The notes under the pieces were generated by a model. The model had not been told where the DNA came from and did no database searches. It was given only the letters and a program-made list of their open reading frames with translations. The translations under genes were made by a program, and so were the position numbers. A DNA stretch of 64,000 nucleotides, taken from positions 37,764 to 101,763 of the forward strand of contig NZ_JABVWW010000010.1 of NCBI RefSeq assembly GCF_013350005.1, given 5' to 3'. Source of the stretch: Methylocystis silviterrae. GTDB lineage: Bacteria; Pseudomonadota; Alphaproteobacteria; Rhizobiales; Beijerinckiaceae. Position 1 is the first letter of the stretch; each line of letters starts with the position of its first letter. Below, piece after piece: positions 43,411 through 53,158 of this stretch.

Positions 43411-44736
43411 ATGTCTTTTGAGACGAAGGCGTCAGCCGTTTCGCTTGCGCCTGGGGCAGCCGCGCCGGGGCCTGCGCGCGCGAGCATTACGAGCTTCTCG
43501 CTCGACAACGGCATGGAAGTCGTCGTCATCCCTGACGCGCGAACGCCTGTCGTCACGCATATGGTCTGGTACAAAAACGGCGCCGCCGACGATCCGCTCG
43601 GTCAGTCGGGCATCGCGCATTTTCTTGAACATCTGATGTTCAAAGGCACGGCGGATCATCCGCAGGGCGAGTTCTCGAATCTTGTCGCCGAACTCGGCGG
43701 CCAGGAGAACGCCTTCACCAGCTACGATTACACGGCCTATTTCCAGCGCATCGGCAAGGAGCATCTCGCCACGCTGATGGCGTTCGAGGCCGATCGCATG
43801 CGCAATCTGGTTCTGACCGACGAGGTCGTCGATCCGGAACGCGATGTGGTGCTTGAAGAGCGCCGCATGCGCACCGACAGCGACCCTTCGGCGCAGCTCG
43901 ACGAGGCCGTACAGGCGGCGCTCTTCGCCCATCATCCCTACGGCATCCCGATCATCGGCTGGAATCACGAGATCGAGGGGCTCGGTCGCGCGCATGCGCT
44001 CGCCTATTACCAACGCTTCTATACGCCGGAAAACGCCATCCTGATCGTCGCCGGCGACGTCGAGGCCGACGAGGTCGAGCGTCTCGCCAAGGACACCTAC
44101 GGCAAAGTTCCCGCGCAGGCCGCGCCGCCGCGGCGCGCCCGAGCGCAGGAGCCGCCGCACCGCGCCCATCGTCTGGTGACGCTGCGCGATGAGAAGGTCG
44201 AGCAGCCGGCGCATGAGCAGGTCTATCTCGTGCCGTCCTACAGCACGGCGCAGCCCGGCGAAGCCGAGGCGCTGGAGACGCTCGCTTATATGCTCGGCGG
44301 CGGACCCACGAGCGCGCTCTATGACGCGCTGGTCGTCGAGGAGCAGGTCGCGGTCGGCGCCGGCGCGTATTACATGGGCTCCGCCGTCGACGACACGCGG
44401 ATGTGGGTCTATGCGACGCCCGCGCCGGACGTTTCGCTCCAGGACCTCGATGTCGCGATCGATCGCGTGCTGCGACGCTTCTCCGAAGAGCCGATCGACG
44501 CGGAGCATTTGCAGCGCGCCAAGACCCGGCTGATCGCCGACGCTATCTATGCGCAGGATAGCCAGGCCTCGCTTGCCCGCTGGTATGGCGAGGCTTTGGC
44601 CACCGGCCTCACCATCGACGACGTCGTCGCCTGGCCCGAGCGCATGGAGAAGGTGACGGCCGACGACGTGCAAAACGCCGCGCGCAAATGGCTCGACAAG
44701 CGCAGGGCCGTCACGGGCTTTCTGCTTCCGGCCTGA
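43411..44736 (+). CDS. M16 family zinc metallopeptidase (catalytic subunit)
   Basis: A 441-residue M16 (pitrilysin/processing-peptidase-like) protein with the inverted zinc motif HFLEH at residues 70-74 and the distal Glu ligand at about 149-150 (VLEERRMRTDSD). The N-terminal half is the active lobe. It pairs with a second, non-zinc M16 protein encoded immediately downstream, which is the usual two-gene layout resembling mitochondrial processing peptidase alpha/beta or PqqF-like pairs. A short N-terminal segment of about 25 residues does not look like a classical signal peptide. Its role in PQQ or envelope processing is unproven. Confidence 0.9.
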   Translation: MSFETKASAVSLAPGAAAPGPARASITSFSLDNGMEVVVIPDARTPVVTHMVWYKNGAADDPLGQSGIAHFLEHLMFKGTADHPQGEFSNLVAELGGQENAFTSYDYTAYFQRIGKEHLATLMAFEADRMRNLVLTDEVVDPERDVVLEERRMRTDSDPSAQLDEAVQAALFAHHPYGIPIIGWNHEIEGLGRAHALAYYQRFYTPENAILIVAGDVEADEVERLAKDTYGKVPAQAAPPRRARAQEPPHRAHRLVTLRDEKVEQPAHEQVYLVPSYSTAQPGEAEALETLAYMLGGGPTSALYDALVVEEQVAVGAGAYYMGSAVDDTRMWVYATPAPDVSLQDLDVAIDRVLRRFSEEPIDAEHLQRAKTRLIADAIYAQDSQASLARWYGEALATGLTIDDVVAWPERMEKVTADDVQNAARKWLDKRRAVTGFLLPA

Positions 44737-44822
44737 GACGGCGATCGCGTCAGGTTGTCGGCGTAACGCCGACGCCTGACTCGACGCCCAAGACCTACCG
44801 CCGACCTCCGTTAGGAACTGAA

Positions 44823-46106
44823 ATGACCGCTCACGCGCCCATCGTCACCATCGCCTCCCGCGCCGAACATGTGCAGCGGATCACGACGCCGGCCGGCCTT
44901 GAGGCTTGGCTCGTGGAGAGCCACGCCGTGCCGCTCGTCGCGCTCGAATTCGCGATCCGCGGCGGCGCGTCGCAGGACCCTTGCGAGAAGCCCGGACTGG
45001 CGACGCTGCTCGCGTCGACGCTCGACGAAGGCGCCGGCCCCTATGACGCGCGCGGCTTCCATCGCGCCATCGACGATCTCGCGATCCATGTCGGCTTCGG
45101 CGCCGATCGCGACGCGATATCGGGCCATCTGCAGACGCTCTCGCGCAATGTCGACAAGGCCTTCGGCCTCTTAAAACTTGCGCTCAACGACGCGCGGCTC
45201 GAGGCCGGCGACGTCGCGCGCGTGCGCAGCCAGCTCGCCGCGGAATTGAAGCGCGACGCCAATGACCCCGACTCGATGGCGTCGAAAGCCTTTCGCGAAG
45301 CGGCCTTCCCGAATCATCCCTATGGGCGCCCGGTGCGCGGCGATCTTGCGTCGATCGATACGCTCTCGCGCGAAGATCTCATCGCCCTGCGCGAGCGGCT
45401 CTTCGCGAGACGCGATCTCAAGATCGGCGTCGTCGGCGCGATCGACGCGACAACGCTCTCCGATCTGCTCGACGCGACCTTCGGCGGCCTCGCGCTGCAA
45501 AACGATCTCGCGCCCGTCCCGGAGATCGCCGTCGCCAATGTCGGCATGCGCCAGATCATCGATCTTGACGTGCCGCAATCGACGATCCGCTTCGGACGCC
45601 CGTCGATCACCAAGCACGATCCCGACTATTACGCCGTGGTCGTCGCCAATCATATTCTGGGCGGCGGCACCTTCACCTCGCGGCTGTTCCGCGAGGTGCG
45701 CGAGAAGCGCGGCATGGCCTATTCGGTCTATTCGCATCTCAATGAATATGACCATTGCCCGATGCTGATCGGCGCCGCCGCGACCAAGAACGAGCGCGCC
45801 GGCGAAGCGATCGGCGTGATCCAGGAAGAGTTCAGAAACTTCGTCGCCGGCGGTCCGACCGAAGACGAATTGGACAAGGCGAAGAAATTCCTCACCGGCT
45901 CCTATGCGCTGCGCTTCGACACTTCGACGAAGATCGCGAGCCAGCTCGTTAATCTGCAGCTCGACGGATTCGAGCCGAGCTTTCTCGACGAGCGCAATGG
46001 CAAGATCGCCGCGGTGACGATGGAGGATTGTCAGCGCGGCGCGAAGCGCCTCCTGGGCGACGGCGATCTGCTGGTGACGGTGGTGGGCAAGCCGGCGGGC
46101 GTGTAG
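44823..46106 (+). CDS. M16 family peptidase-like partner (no zinc motif)
   Basis: A 427-residue M16 protein lacking HxxEH: at the corresponding place it reads KPGLATLLASTLDEG. It retains the C-terminal lobe features such as REVREKRGMAYSVYSHL. It is probably the substrate-binding partner of the preceding peptidase, together forming one chamber. ATG 44823 follows TTAGGAAC. It is 86 bases after the catalytic subunit. Confidence 0.9.
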   Translation: MTAHAPIVTIASRAEHVQRITTPAGLEAWLVESHAVPLVALEFAIRGGASQDPCEKPGLATLLASTLDEGAGPYDARGFHRAIDDLAIHVGFGADRDAISGHLQTLSRNVDKAFGLLKLALNDARLEAGDVARVRSQLAAELKRDANDPDSMASKAFREAAFPNHPYGRPVRGDLASIDTLSREDLIALRERLFARRDLKIGVVGAIDATTLSDLLDATFGGLALQNDLAPVPEIAVANVGMRQIIDLDVPQSTIRFGRPSITKHDPDYYAVVVANHILGGGTFTSRLFREVREKRGMAYSVYSHLNEYDHCPMLIGAAATKNERAGEAIGVIQEEFRNFVAGGPTEDELDKAKKFLTGSYALRFDTSTKIASQLVNLQLDGFEPSFLDERNGKIAAVTMEDCQRGAKRLLGDGDLLVTVVGKPAGV

Positions 46107-46152
46107 CGGCCGGCCACGCCGCCGCTGGTCGGCATCTTGCTAAGAGACTGTC

Positions 46153-48198
46153 ATGGATAACCCTCTCCTTAGGGCCTGGAGCGGCCCTTTCCGCCTGCCG
46201 CCTTTTGACGCGATCGAGTCCGCGCATTTCCGCGAGGCGTTCGAGACGGCCTTCGCCGAGCACAAGGCCGAGATCGACAGCATCGCCAACGATCCGTCGC
46301 CGCCGAGTTTCGACAATGTCATCGGCGCGCTGGAGCGGGCGGGGCGCCTTCTGACCGACGTCGGCGCGGTCTTCTGGAATCTCGCCGCTACCGACACGAC
46401 GCCCGAGTTGCAGGCGATCGAGCGCGATATGGCCGGCGCCTTTTCGCGTCACTCCAGCGACATCTCCATGAATCCCGCGCTGTTTCGCCGGATCGAGGCG
46501 CTTTACGAGACGCGCGGGGCGATCGAATTGACGCCGGAGCAGCGGCGCGTTCTTGAACTGACCTACAAGAACTTCGTGCGCGCCGGCGCGAAGCTGAAAG
46601 ACGCCGACAAGGCGCGTCTCAAAGCGATCCTCGAGCGGCTGGCGGGCCTCTCGACGCAGTTTTCGCAGAATGTGCTGGCCGATGAATCGTCATGGCTGCT
46701 GCTGCTCGACGAAAGCGATCTCGACGGCCTCTCGCCGGACTTTCGCGCCGCCGCCGCGCGCATTGCGGCGGAGCGTGGATCGCCCGGCAAATATGGCGTG
46801 ACGCTGTCGCGCTCCAGCGCCGAAGTCTTTCTGCAAAGCTCGACGCGGCGCGATCTGCGCGAGACGGTGTTTCGCGCCTGGGCGAGCCGCGGCGAGACTG
46901 CGGGCGCGACCGACAACCGCCTGCTCATCCGCGAAATCCTGCAATTGCGCGAAGAGCGCGCGAAGCTGCTCGGCTTCGACAATTTCGCCGCTTTCAAACT
47001 CGACGACACGATGGCGAAGACGCCGGCCGCCGTGCGCGAGCTGATCGGACACGTCTGGGCGCCGGCGCTCACGCGCGCCGCCGAGGAGCGGGCGCAGATC
47101 CAGGCGATGGTCGAGGAAGAGGGCGCGAATTTCACCGTCGCGGCGCATGACTGGCGCTATTACGCCGAGCGCGTGCGCGCGAAGCGCTACGATCTCGATC
47201 AGGGGGCGCTGCGTCCCTATTTCCAACTCGACAACATGATCGCCGCGTCGTTCGACGTCGCGCACAAACTCTTTGGGCTCCGCTTCATCGAGCAGAAGGG
47301 CCTGCCGCTCTACCATCCGGATGTGCGCGCCTTCGATGTGCTGGACAGCAATGGCGAGCATGTCGCGCTGTTCCTTGCCGATTATTTTGCGCGGCCGTCG
47401 AAGCGTGGCGGCGCTTGGATGTCGGACTTTCGTTCCCAGCACAAGCTCTGGGGCGAGGTGCGGCCCGTCATCGTCAATGTCATGAATTTCACCAAGGGCG
47501 CCGATGGCGCCCCGACGCTGTTCAGCCTCGACGACGCCCGCACGCTGTTCCACGAATTCGGCCATGGCTTGCATGGCATGCTGTCGGACGTGACCTATCC
47601 TTCGGTCGCGGGCACGAATGTCGCGCGCGATTTCGTCGAGCTGCCCTCGCAGCTTTACGAGCACTGGCTGCTGGAGCCGGCGGTGCTGAAGACGTTCGCG
47701 CTTCATGCCGAGACTGGCGCGCCCATACCCGATGATCTCGTCGCGCGCATCACCGCCGCGCGCCATTTCAATCAGGGCTTCGCGACGGTCGAGTTCTGCG
47801 CCTCGGCCCATGTCGATCTCGACATTCACGCGCAAAGCGTCGGGCCGGATTTCGACGCAGGCGCGTTCGAGGCGGACAGCCTCGCGCGAATTTCCATGCC
47901 GCCGGAAATCGTCATGCGGCACCGCCTGCCGCATTTCTCGCATATCTTCTCCGGCGATGGTTATTCGGCGGGCTATTACAGCTATCTCTGGGCCGAAACG
48001 CTCGACGCCGACGCTTTCGAGGCCTTCGAGGAGACGGGCGACCCCTTCGCGCCCGAGGTCGCGCAGCGGTTGCGCGATCACATCTACGCCGCCGGCGGAA
48101 GGCAGGACGCGGCGGACGCCTATGTGGCGTTCCGCGGGCGGATGCCGACGGCGGAGCCGCTGCTCCGGCAACGAGGATTTGCGGAGCCGGCGGGGTAG
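46153..48198 (+). CDS. M3 family oligopeptidase (oligopeptidase A / dipeptidyl carboxypeptidase type)
   Basis: A 681-residue zinc peptidase with HEFGHGLHG at residues 467-475 (zinc ligands His467, His471) and the third ligand Glu496 in FVELPSQLYEHW. It degrades short peptides in the cytoplasm, including cleaved signal peptides. No export signal is seen. It follows the M16 pair after 46 bases on the same strand and ends 5 bases from the convergent toxin gene. PrlC and Dcp are both possible assignments. Confidence 0.93.
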   Translation: MDNPLLRAWSGPFRLPPFDAIESAHFREAFETAFAEHKAEIDSIANDPSPPSFDNVIGALERAGRLLTDVGAVFWNLAATDTTPELQAIERDMAGAFSRHSSDISMNPALFRRIEALYETRGAIELTPEQRRVLELTYKNFVRAGAKLKDADKARLKAILERLAGLSTQFSQNVLADESSWLLLLDESDLDGLSPDFRAAAARIAAERGSPGKYGVTLSRSSAEVFLQSSTRRDLRETVFRAWASRGETAGATDNRLLIREILQLREERAKLLGFDNFAAFKLDDTMAKTPAAVRELIGHVWAPALTRAAEERAQIQAMVEEEGANFTVAAHDWRYYAERVRAKRYDLDQGALRPYFQLDNMIAASFDVAHKLFGLRFIEQKGLPLYHPDVRAFDVLDSNGEHVALFLADYFARPSKRGGAWMSDFRSQHKLWGEVRPVIVNVMNFTKGADGAPTLFSLDDARTLFHEFGHGLHGMLSDVTYPSVAGTNVARDFVELPSQLYEHWLLEPAVLKTFALHAETGAPIPDDLVARITAARHFNQGFATVEFCASAHVDLDIHAQSVGPDFDAGAFEADSLARISMPPEIVMRHRLPHFSHIFSGDGYSAGYYSYLWAETLDADAFEAFEETGDPFAPEVAQRLRDHIYAAGGRQDAADAYVAFRGRMPTAEPLLRQRGFAEPAG

Positions 48199-48203
48199 AC
48201 TAT

Positions 48204-48497
48204 TCACTCCTCGGACTTCGGCAGCGAGGGGCGGCGGGCGCTGTGGCGTACGCCGTGAATAATAATCTCGGTTTCTGTGGCGCGATAGAAAATCAGATAC
48301 GGGTAGGGATAGACGACCATGCGTCGAATGCCGCTTTTGCTGGTCGGATGGCCGGCTTGCGGATGCTGCAAGAGGAGAGCCATCATCGCCTGAATTCGGC
48401 TTTTGACGCTGCGTGCCCCCTGTGGCGAGCGTTCGTCAATGAAAGAAAGAATTTCGTCGAGTTCAACGGCGGCGCGTAGCGTGTAGCGAAGCTTCAC
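48204..48497 (-). CDS. ParE/RelE-superfamily toxin
   Basis: A 97-residue protein beginning VKLRYTLRAAVELDEILSFI, with the ParE-like core RIQAMMALLLQHPQAGHPTS, RRMVVYPYPYLIFYRATE and a C-terminal HGVRHSARRP. These toxins inhibit gyrase (ParE) or cleave mRNA (RelE). The GTG start overlaps the antitoxin stop (GTGA), so translation is coupled. The order antitoxin then toxin is the classic one. Confidence 0.87.
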   Translation of the reverse strand: MKLRYTLRAAVELDEILSFIDERSPQGARSVKSRIQAMMALLLQHPQAGHPTSKSGIRRMVVYPYPYLIFYRATETEIIIHGVRHSARRPSLPKSEE

Positions 48498-48721
48498 AGC
48501 CCATGCTTCGCCCAAATGGCCCGAATTTGATCGTCTGTCGCAAACTCGCCGCGCTCGGCCTGCGCGAGAGATTCCTCAAATGAGGCTTCTTCCTCAGCCG
48601 TGAGCTGCACGACCGGTAGCTCGTCGCCCGTCATCGCCATGATGACGCGGGCCATGTCGTCCTGCATGGCGGGGGGAAGATTACGGGCCGCCTCGAAGGC
48701 CTGTTCGAGCAATTTCGTCAT
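48494..48721 (-). CDS. Antitoxin partner of the ParE-type toxin
   Basis: A 75-residue acidic protein (MTKLLEQAFEAARNLPPAMQDDMARVIMAM...) with a pattern common in alphaproteobacterial antitoxins paired with ParE-like toxins. There is no clear ribbon-helix-helix. The N-terminal 30 residues may dimerise and the acidic tail (EEEASFEESLAQAERGE) probably binds the toxin. It overlaps the toxin gene by 4 bases. Confidence 0.8.
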   Translation of the reverse strand: MTKLLEQAFEAARNLPPAMQDDMARVIMAMTGDELPVVQLTAEEEASFEESLAQAERGEFATDDQIRAIWAKHGL

Positions 48722-48798
48722 AGGCCAATTCTAGCGACTTGGCCAAAGCGCTGAAAGGATTTTCTGCTCGACGTCGACGCCAGCGACGCGCGCGGGCA

Positions 48799-48818
48799 TG
48801 ACGCGGCAAGCCGCGTCA
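48799..48818 (-). terminator. Hairpin at the fabI stop codon
   Basis: The palindrome TGACGCGG-CAAG-CCGCGTCA overlaps the fabI stop. No T run follows on the minus strand, so it is at best a weak terminator or an mRNA-stabilising hairpin. Confidence 0.4.
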
Positions 48819-49676
48819 CTTCTGCTGCGGCAGCAGCGCCAGCAAATCCGCCATCTTCGGCGCGGCTGATGGATTCATCATGCCCACGACATGGTAGCCG
48901 GCGTCGACATGCAGCACTTCGCCAGAGACGCCGCGCGCCATCGGCGACAGCAGATAGACCGCCGTCTCGCCCACTTCCTCGATCGTCACGACGCGGCGCA
49001 GCGGCGAATTATATTCGTTCCAGCGCAGGATGTAGCGGAAGTCGCCGATGCCCGAGGCCGCCATCGTCTTGATCGGCCCGGCTGAAATCGCGTTGACGCG
49101 AATGTTCTTGACGCCGAGATCAGCGGCGAGATAGCGCACCGACGCCTCCAGCGCCGCTTTCGCCACACCCATCACATTGTAATGCGGCATCCATTTCTCG
49201 GCGCCGTAATAGGTCAGCGTGAGGAGCGAACCGCCGTCCGTCATCAGCTTCTCGGCGCGCTGCGCGATCGCGGTGAAGGAGTAGCAGGAGATGTTCAGCG
49301 ACATCTGGAAGTTTTCCAGCGTCGTCTCGACATAGCGCCCGTCGAGCTGGTCCTTGTCGGAATAGGCGAGGCAGTGCACGACGAAATCGAGTCGGCCCCA
49401 TAGCTTCTCGATCTCGGCGAAGACCGCGTCCATCGTCTCCGGCTCGGAGACGTCGCAGCGCCCGACGACGGTCGCGCCGATGTCCGCCGCCAGCGGACGC
49501 ACGCGTTTTTCCAGCGCTTCGATCTGATAGGTGAGCGCGAGATCGGCGCCGGCGTCGGCGCAGGCCTTGGCGATTCCCCAGGCGATCGAGCGATTATTGG
49601 CGACGCCCAGGATGAGCCCCTTCTTGCCCTTGAGCAGTCCGGCGAAAAGGGCGGCAGGCGCAGCTTGCTGTGTCAT
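48816..49676 (-). CDS. fabI: Enoyl-[acyl-carrier-protein] reductase (NADH)
   Basis: A 286-residue short-chain dehydrogenase of the FabI type that reduces enoyl-ACP in the last step of each fatty-acid elongation cycle. Visible motifs are GLILGVANNRSIAWGIA (nucleotide binding, 20-36), the catalytic Tyr-x6-Lys pair (Tyr166, Lys173) in HYNVMGVAK, and the C-terminal HVDAGYHVVGM. ATG 49676 fits the family N-terminus. It diverges from the ECF sigma gene at 49894. Confidence 0.95.
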   Translation of the reverse strand: MTQQAAPAALFAGLLKGKKGLILGVANNRSIAWGIAKACADAGADLALTYQIEALEKRVRPLAADIGATVVGRCDVSEPETMDAVFAEIEKLWGRLDFVVHCLAYSDKDQLDGRYVETTLENFQMSLNISCYSFTAIAQRAEKLMTDGGSLLTLTYYGAEKWMPHYNVMGVAKAALEASVRYLAADLGVKNIRVNAISAGPIKTMAASGIGDFRYILRWNEYNSPLRRVVTIEEVGETAVYLLSPMARGVSGEVLHVDAGYHVVGMMNPSAAPKMADLLALLPQQK

Positions 49677-49893
49677 GCGGTCTATGTCCTGGGCGAGAAA
49701 AGCGCTCGGCGGCTCGCGCCGTTTAGCCTGCTTTGGGCGCAAAGGAAACCCTCGCGCCACAGGCGGCGGCGAATGTGAAATCAGACGCGCCAGAGCGGCC
49801 AAGCATAGCCAATCGCGTGGCGATGCCCTATCATTTGATAGGAAACGTCATTGGCTTCGCAGACTGGCGAGAAGACCGAGCGGAGCGGGCCGC

Positions 49894-50394
49894 ATGGGCA
49901 GAAGAGCCGACATCGTAGCGGGTTTGGCCGGAGCGACTCCAGCCCTGAGACGCTTTGCGCGCGCGCTTTGCGCCGGCGCGGGCCCGGCCATTGCCGACGA
50001 TCTCGTGCAAAGCGCGTTGCAATCGGTCGGCGCGCGGATCCGGGCGCGAGAGCTGCGCCCCGCCGATCTCGCCGAAGCGCGAATCGAGGCCTATGCGGCG
50101 CTTGTCGGGCTGGCTCAGAAAAAGCTCGCGAATGCCCCAGGTCCGGCGTCGCGCCACCCGCCGGTCGTGCATGGGCTTGCAAGTCTTTGTTTCGACGAGC
50201 GCGCCATGCTGCTGCTCGTCTCGCTCGAGGGCTTCGGCTATGACGCCTCGGCGCGCATTGTCGGCGCCAATCGAGAAACGGCGCTGGCGCAGCTAATGCG
50301 CGCGCGGGGAGCGCTCGGCGCCGAGGGCTTGCGGCCCGTCGCGCCCTTGGAGGGCGGCCGCCGCGCCGCCTCGCATCTGCGGGTCGTGAAGTAA
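49894..50394 (+). CDS. ECF-type RNA polymerase sigma factor
   Basis: A 166-residue protein with the two sigma regions. Region 2 is weak but visible (LRRFARALCAGAGPAIADDLVQSAL, about 18-42). Region 4 is near the end (CFDERAMLLLVSLEGFGYDASARIVGANRETALAQLMRARGAL, about 100-145). An anti-sigma-like gene follows after 2 bases on the same strand, which supports the assignment and suggests an envelope signal. The start codon ATG 49894 has a weak GAGCGGG site. Confidence 0.75.
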   Translation: MGRRADIVAGLAGATPALRRFARALCAGAGPAIADDLVQSALQSVGARIRARELRPADLAEARIEAYAALVGLAQKKLANAPGPASRHPPVVHGLASLCFDERAMLLLVSLEGFGYDASARIVGANRETALAQLMRARGALGAEGLRPVAPLEGGRRAASHLRVVK

Positions 50395-50396
50395 GG

Positions 50397-51290
50397 ATGA
50401 CGCCCTCGGCGCTGATCGAAGAAGCCGATTTGCACGCCCTCGTGGATGGCGAACTCGACCCCGAGCGGCGGCGCAAGGTCGAAGACCATCTCCTCCAACA
50501 TCCCGAGGACGCAGCGCTTGTTGAAGGCTGGCGGCGACAGAACGCGGCGCTGCGCGCCGCTTTCGAGCCGGTGGCGCTTGAGACGCCGCCTCTGTCGCTG
50601 CGGGAGGCGGCGGCGCGCCCGCCGGCCCCGCCCGCCGGTCAGGGGCCGATCGAAACCGGCGCCATCCACTGGGGGCGGCCCGGCGCGGCGCCGCGTCCGA
50701 CGCGCAAGCTCGACGAAATCCGCGCCAGCCGGCGGCGCCAGGCGCTCGCTTCGACGCTGCTGACGCTCATCGCCGGCGCGGCCGTCGCCGCGGCGGCGTT
50801 GCTGTTTCTGGCAAGCCGCCACCCGGCGCAGAGCCCGACGACGCGCGCTATCGCCGCCACGAGCTATGCCGCGCGGGCGGGCTTGACCTACGCGACCTAC
50901 ATTCTTGACCCGCGACCCGTGGAGATCGAGGCCAGCCGGCGCGGCGAACTTCTCGCGTGGCTTCAGGAGCGCGTGGGGTTTTCACGCGCGCCGGATTTGA
51001 GCGGCGTTGGATTGCGGCTGCTTGGCGGACGCGTCGCGCCCGGCGTCGCGGCGCCGGCGGCGTTTCTCGTCTATGAGCGCGACGACGGTGGGCGGGTTGG
51101 TCTTTATTTCGAGCGGGCGGAGGCCCTCGCCGCGCCGGCGGGCCAGCGCGGCCAGGGCGTTTCGGCCATCGAATGGCGGGCTGGCGGCTTCGCCTTCGTG
51201 CTCGTTGGCGCCTTGGCGCCCGAAGCGATGCAAGCCGCGGCGGAAGCGGCCGCCGCCGCGGTCGCGGCGACGCCTGCCGAGGTTAAATAA
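50397..51290 (+). CDS. Transmembrane anti-sigma factor
   Basis: A 297-residue single-pass protein. The cytoplasmic N-terminus (about 1-55) resembles an anti-sigma domain (EADLHALVDGELDPERRRKVEDHLLQHP) but lacks the Cys of zinc-binding types. A Pro/Arg linker, one membrane segment (116-139) and a periplasmic sensor-like domain follow. It starts 2 bases after the ECF sigma stop. It would hold the sigma factor inactive until an unknown periplasmic signal releases it. Confidence 0.8.
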   Translation: MTPSALIEEADLHALVDGELDPERRRKVEDHLLQHPEDAALVEGWRRQNAALRAAFEPVALETPPLSLREAAARPPAPPAGQGPIETGAIHWGRPGAAPRPTRKLDEIRASRRRQALASTLLTLIAGAAVAAAALLFLASRHPAQSPTTRAIAATSYAARAGLTYATYILDPRPVEIEASRRGELLAWLQERVGFSRAPDLSGVGLRLLGGRVAPGVAAPAAFLVYERDDGGRVGLYFERAEALAAPAGQRGQGVSAIEWRAGGFAFVLVGALAPEAMQAAAEAAAAAVAATPAEVK

Positions 51291-51299
51291 CCGAGGACC

Positions 51300-52268
51300 T
51301 CACGACATTTTGGCGCGCGGGTCATAGGGATGCGCGTCGCGCCATTCCCGCATCCGCGCGTCGAGATCGCTCGACGCCGTTTCCGGCAGCATGATCTTCA
51401 GCGAGACATAGAGGTCGCCGGCGATTTTGCCGTCGCTCGCCGGAAGGCCTTTGCCGCGCAGCCGCAGCACGCGCCCGCTGTTGGAGTGCGGCGGGATGGT
51501 CAGCTCCACCTTGCCGTCCAGAGTCAGGGTCGGAACCCGTCCGCCGAGCGCGGCTTCATAAACCGTCACCGGCAACTCCAGCCGCAAGTCGCGGCCATCC
51601 AGCTTGAAGTAAGGATGCGGCGCGACCTTCACGGTGATCAGCGCGTCGCCGGGTTCGCCCCCCATGGAGCCGGCCTGGCCCTGGCCGCGCAGCCGAATCT
51701 GCTTTCCGTCTTCGATTCCCGCCGGAATTTTGACTTCCAGCGTGCGGCCGCTGGGCAGAATGACTCGGGCCGAGCCGCCGTGAGCGACCGTTTCCAGCGG
51801 CACGGTGGCGGTGGCGACGACGTCGTCGCCCCGGGTCGGCTGGGGTCCCGCGCGACGGCGCCCGCCGCCGCCGAAGAGATCCGCGAAGAGGTCGGAAGGG
51901 TCGAAGCTCGCGCGCCCGCCGCCGGGCGCCTCGCCGAAGTGATACTCGAAATGCTGATCGCCGCCGGGCGCGCCGCCGCCCGGGCGCCAACTGCGCGTAA
52001 AGCCGCCGGGGCCACCGCCTCCGCCTTCGAAGCCGGTGAAGCGGGGTTTCCCGTCCGGACCGATTTCGCCCTTATCGAATTGCGCCTTCTTCTTCTCGTC
52101 GCCGACGATTTCATAGGCGGAGTTGATTTCCGAAAATCGCTCCTTGGCTTTCAGGTCATCCTTGTTGCGGTCAGGGTGGAATTTCTTGGCGAGCTGGCGA
52201 TACGCCTTCTTGATTTCGGCGTGACTCGCCGATTTGGGCACGCCGAGAACGTCGTAAGGATCGCGCAT
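51300..52268 (-). CDS. DnaJ-class chaperone without zinc fingers (CbpA type)
   Basis: A 322-residue J-domain protein. The J-domain (1-70) has the HPD motif at 31-33 needed to stimulate DnaK. A Gly/Phe-rich linker (75-150) and a C-terminal peptide-binding domain (about 150-310) follow. The CxxCxGxG zinc-finger repeats of DnaJ are absent, so it is the CbpA type. It converges on the anti-sigma gene with 9 bases between stops. Confidence 0.93.
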   Translation of the reverse strand: MRDPYDVLGVPKSASHAEIKKAYRQLAKKFHPDRNKDDLKAKERFSEINSAYEIVGDEKKKAQFDKGEIGPDGKPRFTGFEGGGGGPGGFTRSWRPGGGAPGGDQHFEYHFGEAPGGGRASFDPSDLFADLFGGGGRRRAGPQPTRGDDVVATATVPLETVAHGGSARVILPSGRTLEVKIPAGIEDGKQIRLRGQGQAGSMGGEPGDALITVKVAPHPYFKLDGRDLRLELPVTVYEAALGGRVPTLTLDGKVELTIPPHSNSGRVLRLRGKGLPASDGKIAGDLYVSLKIMLPETASSDLDARMREWRDAHPYDPRAKMS

Positions 52269-52388
52269 ATTTTTCCAATCAGCCCATGTGAACGCCCGCC
52301 CTTGGCGGCGCGGGCGCGTATGTCCGACCTATTATTTGGGAGAAGCCCGTTCCCAACGCAAGCGGCGAAGGTCGCGCCGCGCTGAAGC

Positions 52389-53156
52389 CTAGCGCGCCCG
52401 GGACGCGAAAAAGGCGGCGAAGCGCTCGCGCGCTTCGGGCGACGTCAACGCCTTCGCGAAAAGCGCCGCTTCCGTGTCGATGCGCGACAGTATGTCGTTC
52501 GGTTCGCCGCGCATCAGCCGCCGCGCCGCGAAAAGCGCCTGGCTGGGCTTTGCCGCGAGACGCCGCGCGGCGTCCATTGCAAGATCGAGGACCTCTTCCG
52601 GCGGCGCCAGCGCGTTAACCAGGCCGAGACGCAGCGCCTCGGCGCCGTCGAAGCTCTCGCCAAGCAGCAGATATTGGGACGCCTTCGCCATACCGAAGCG
52701 CTGCGGAACCAGCAGGCTTGCGCCCCCTTCGGGCGGCAGGGCGAGATCGATGAACGGCATTGTGAAGCGCGCCCCCGAACTGGCGTAGACGAGGTCGCAG
52801 TGGAAGAGCAGGGTGGTCCCCACGCCGACGGCGTCCCCGGTCACGGCGGCGACGAGCGGCTTCTCGAAGGCCGCCGCGGCGCGAATGAAGGTCAGCGCGG
52901 GAAAAATCTCTGCGCTGGGAGCAATATCTCGGCCAGGAGCAAAATCGCGAAAGTCGGCGAGATCGTTGCCCGCGGTGAAATTGCCGCCCGCGCCGGCGAA
53001 GACGACGGCGCGCACCGTCTCGTCACGGGCCGCCGCTTCGAGCGCGACGATCAATGCGCGATACATCTTGCGATCAAGGGCATTCTTCTTTTCGGGGCGA
53101 TTCATCAGCAGGCGCAGCACCCCGTGATCCCTCGAAACGATGATCTTTTCCGACAT
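52389..53156 (-). CDS. Enoyl-CoA hydratase/isomerase family protein
   Basis: A 255-residue crotonase-fold protein with oxyanion-hole regions FAGAGGNFTAGNDLADF (about 53-69) and AAVTGDAVGVGTTLLFHCDLVY (about 103-124), where a Gly/Val pattern supports CoA binding. The usual catalytic Glu of true hydratases is not clearly conserved (PPEGGASLL has one at about 147), so the exact reaction is uncertain. It is a single-gene unit, with a possible remnant gene starting 2 bases beyond its start on the other strand. Confidence 0.88.
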   Translation of the reverse strand: MSEKIIVSRDHGVLRLLMNRPEKKNALDRKMYRALIVALEAAARDETVRAVVFAGAGGNFTAGNDLADFRDFAPGRDIAPSAEIFPALTFIRAAAAFEKPLVAAVTGDAVGVGTTLLFHCDLVYASSGARFTMPFIDLALPPEGGASLLVPQRFGMAKASQYLLLGESFDGAEALRLGLVNALAPPEEVLDLAMDAARRLAAKPSQALFAARRLMRGEPNDILSRIDTEAALFAKALTSPEARERFAAFFASRAR

Positions 53157-53158
53157 AA

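Noticed and set aside
43432..44673. Minus-strand 413-codon frame across the first M16 peptidase
   Set aside because: Antisense frame without a ribosome-binding site or domain.
46690..48207. Minus-strand 505-codon frame across the M3 peptidase
   Set aside because: Antisense frame; the plus strand has an intact zinc site.
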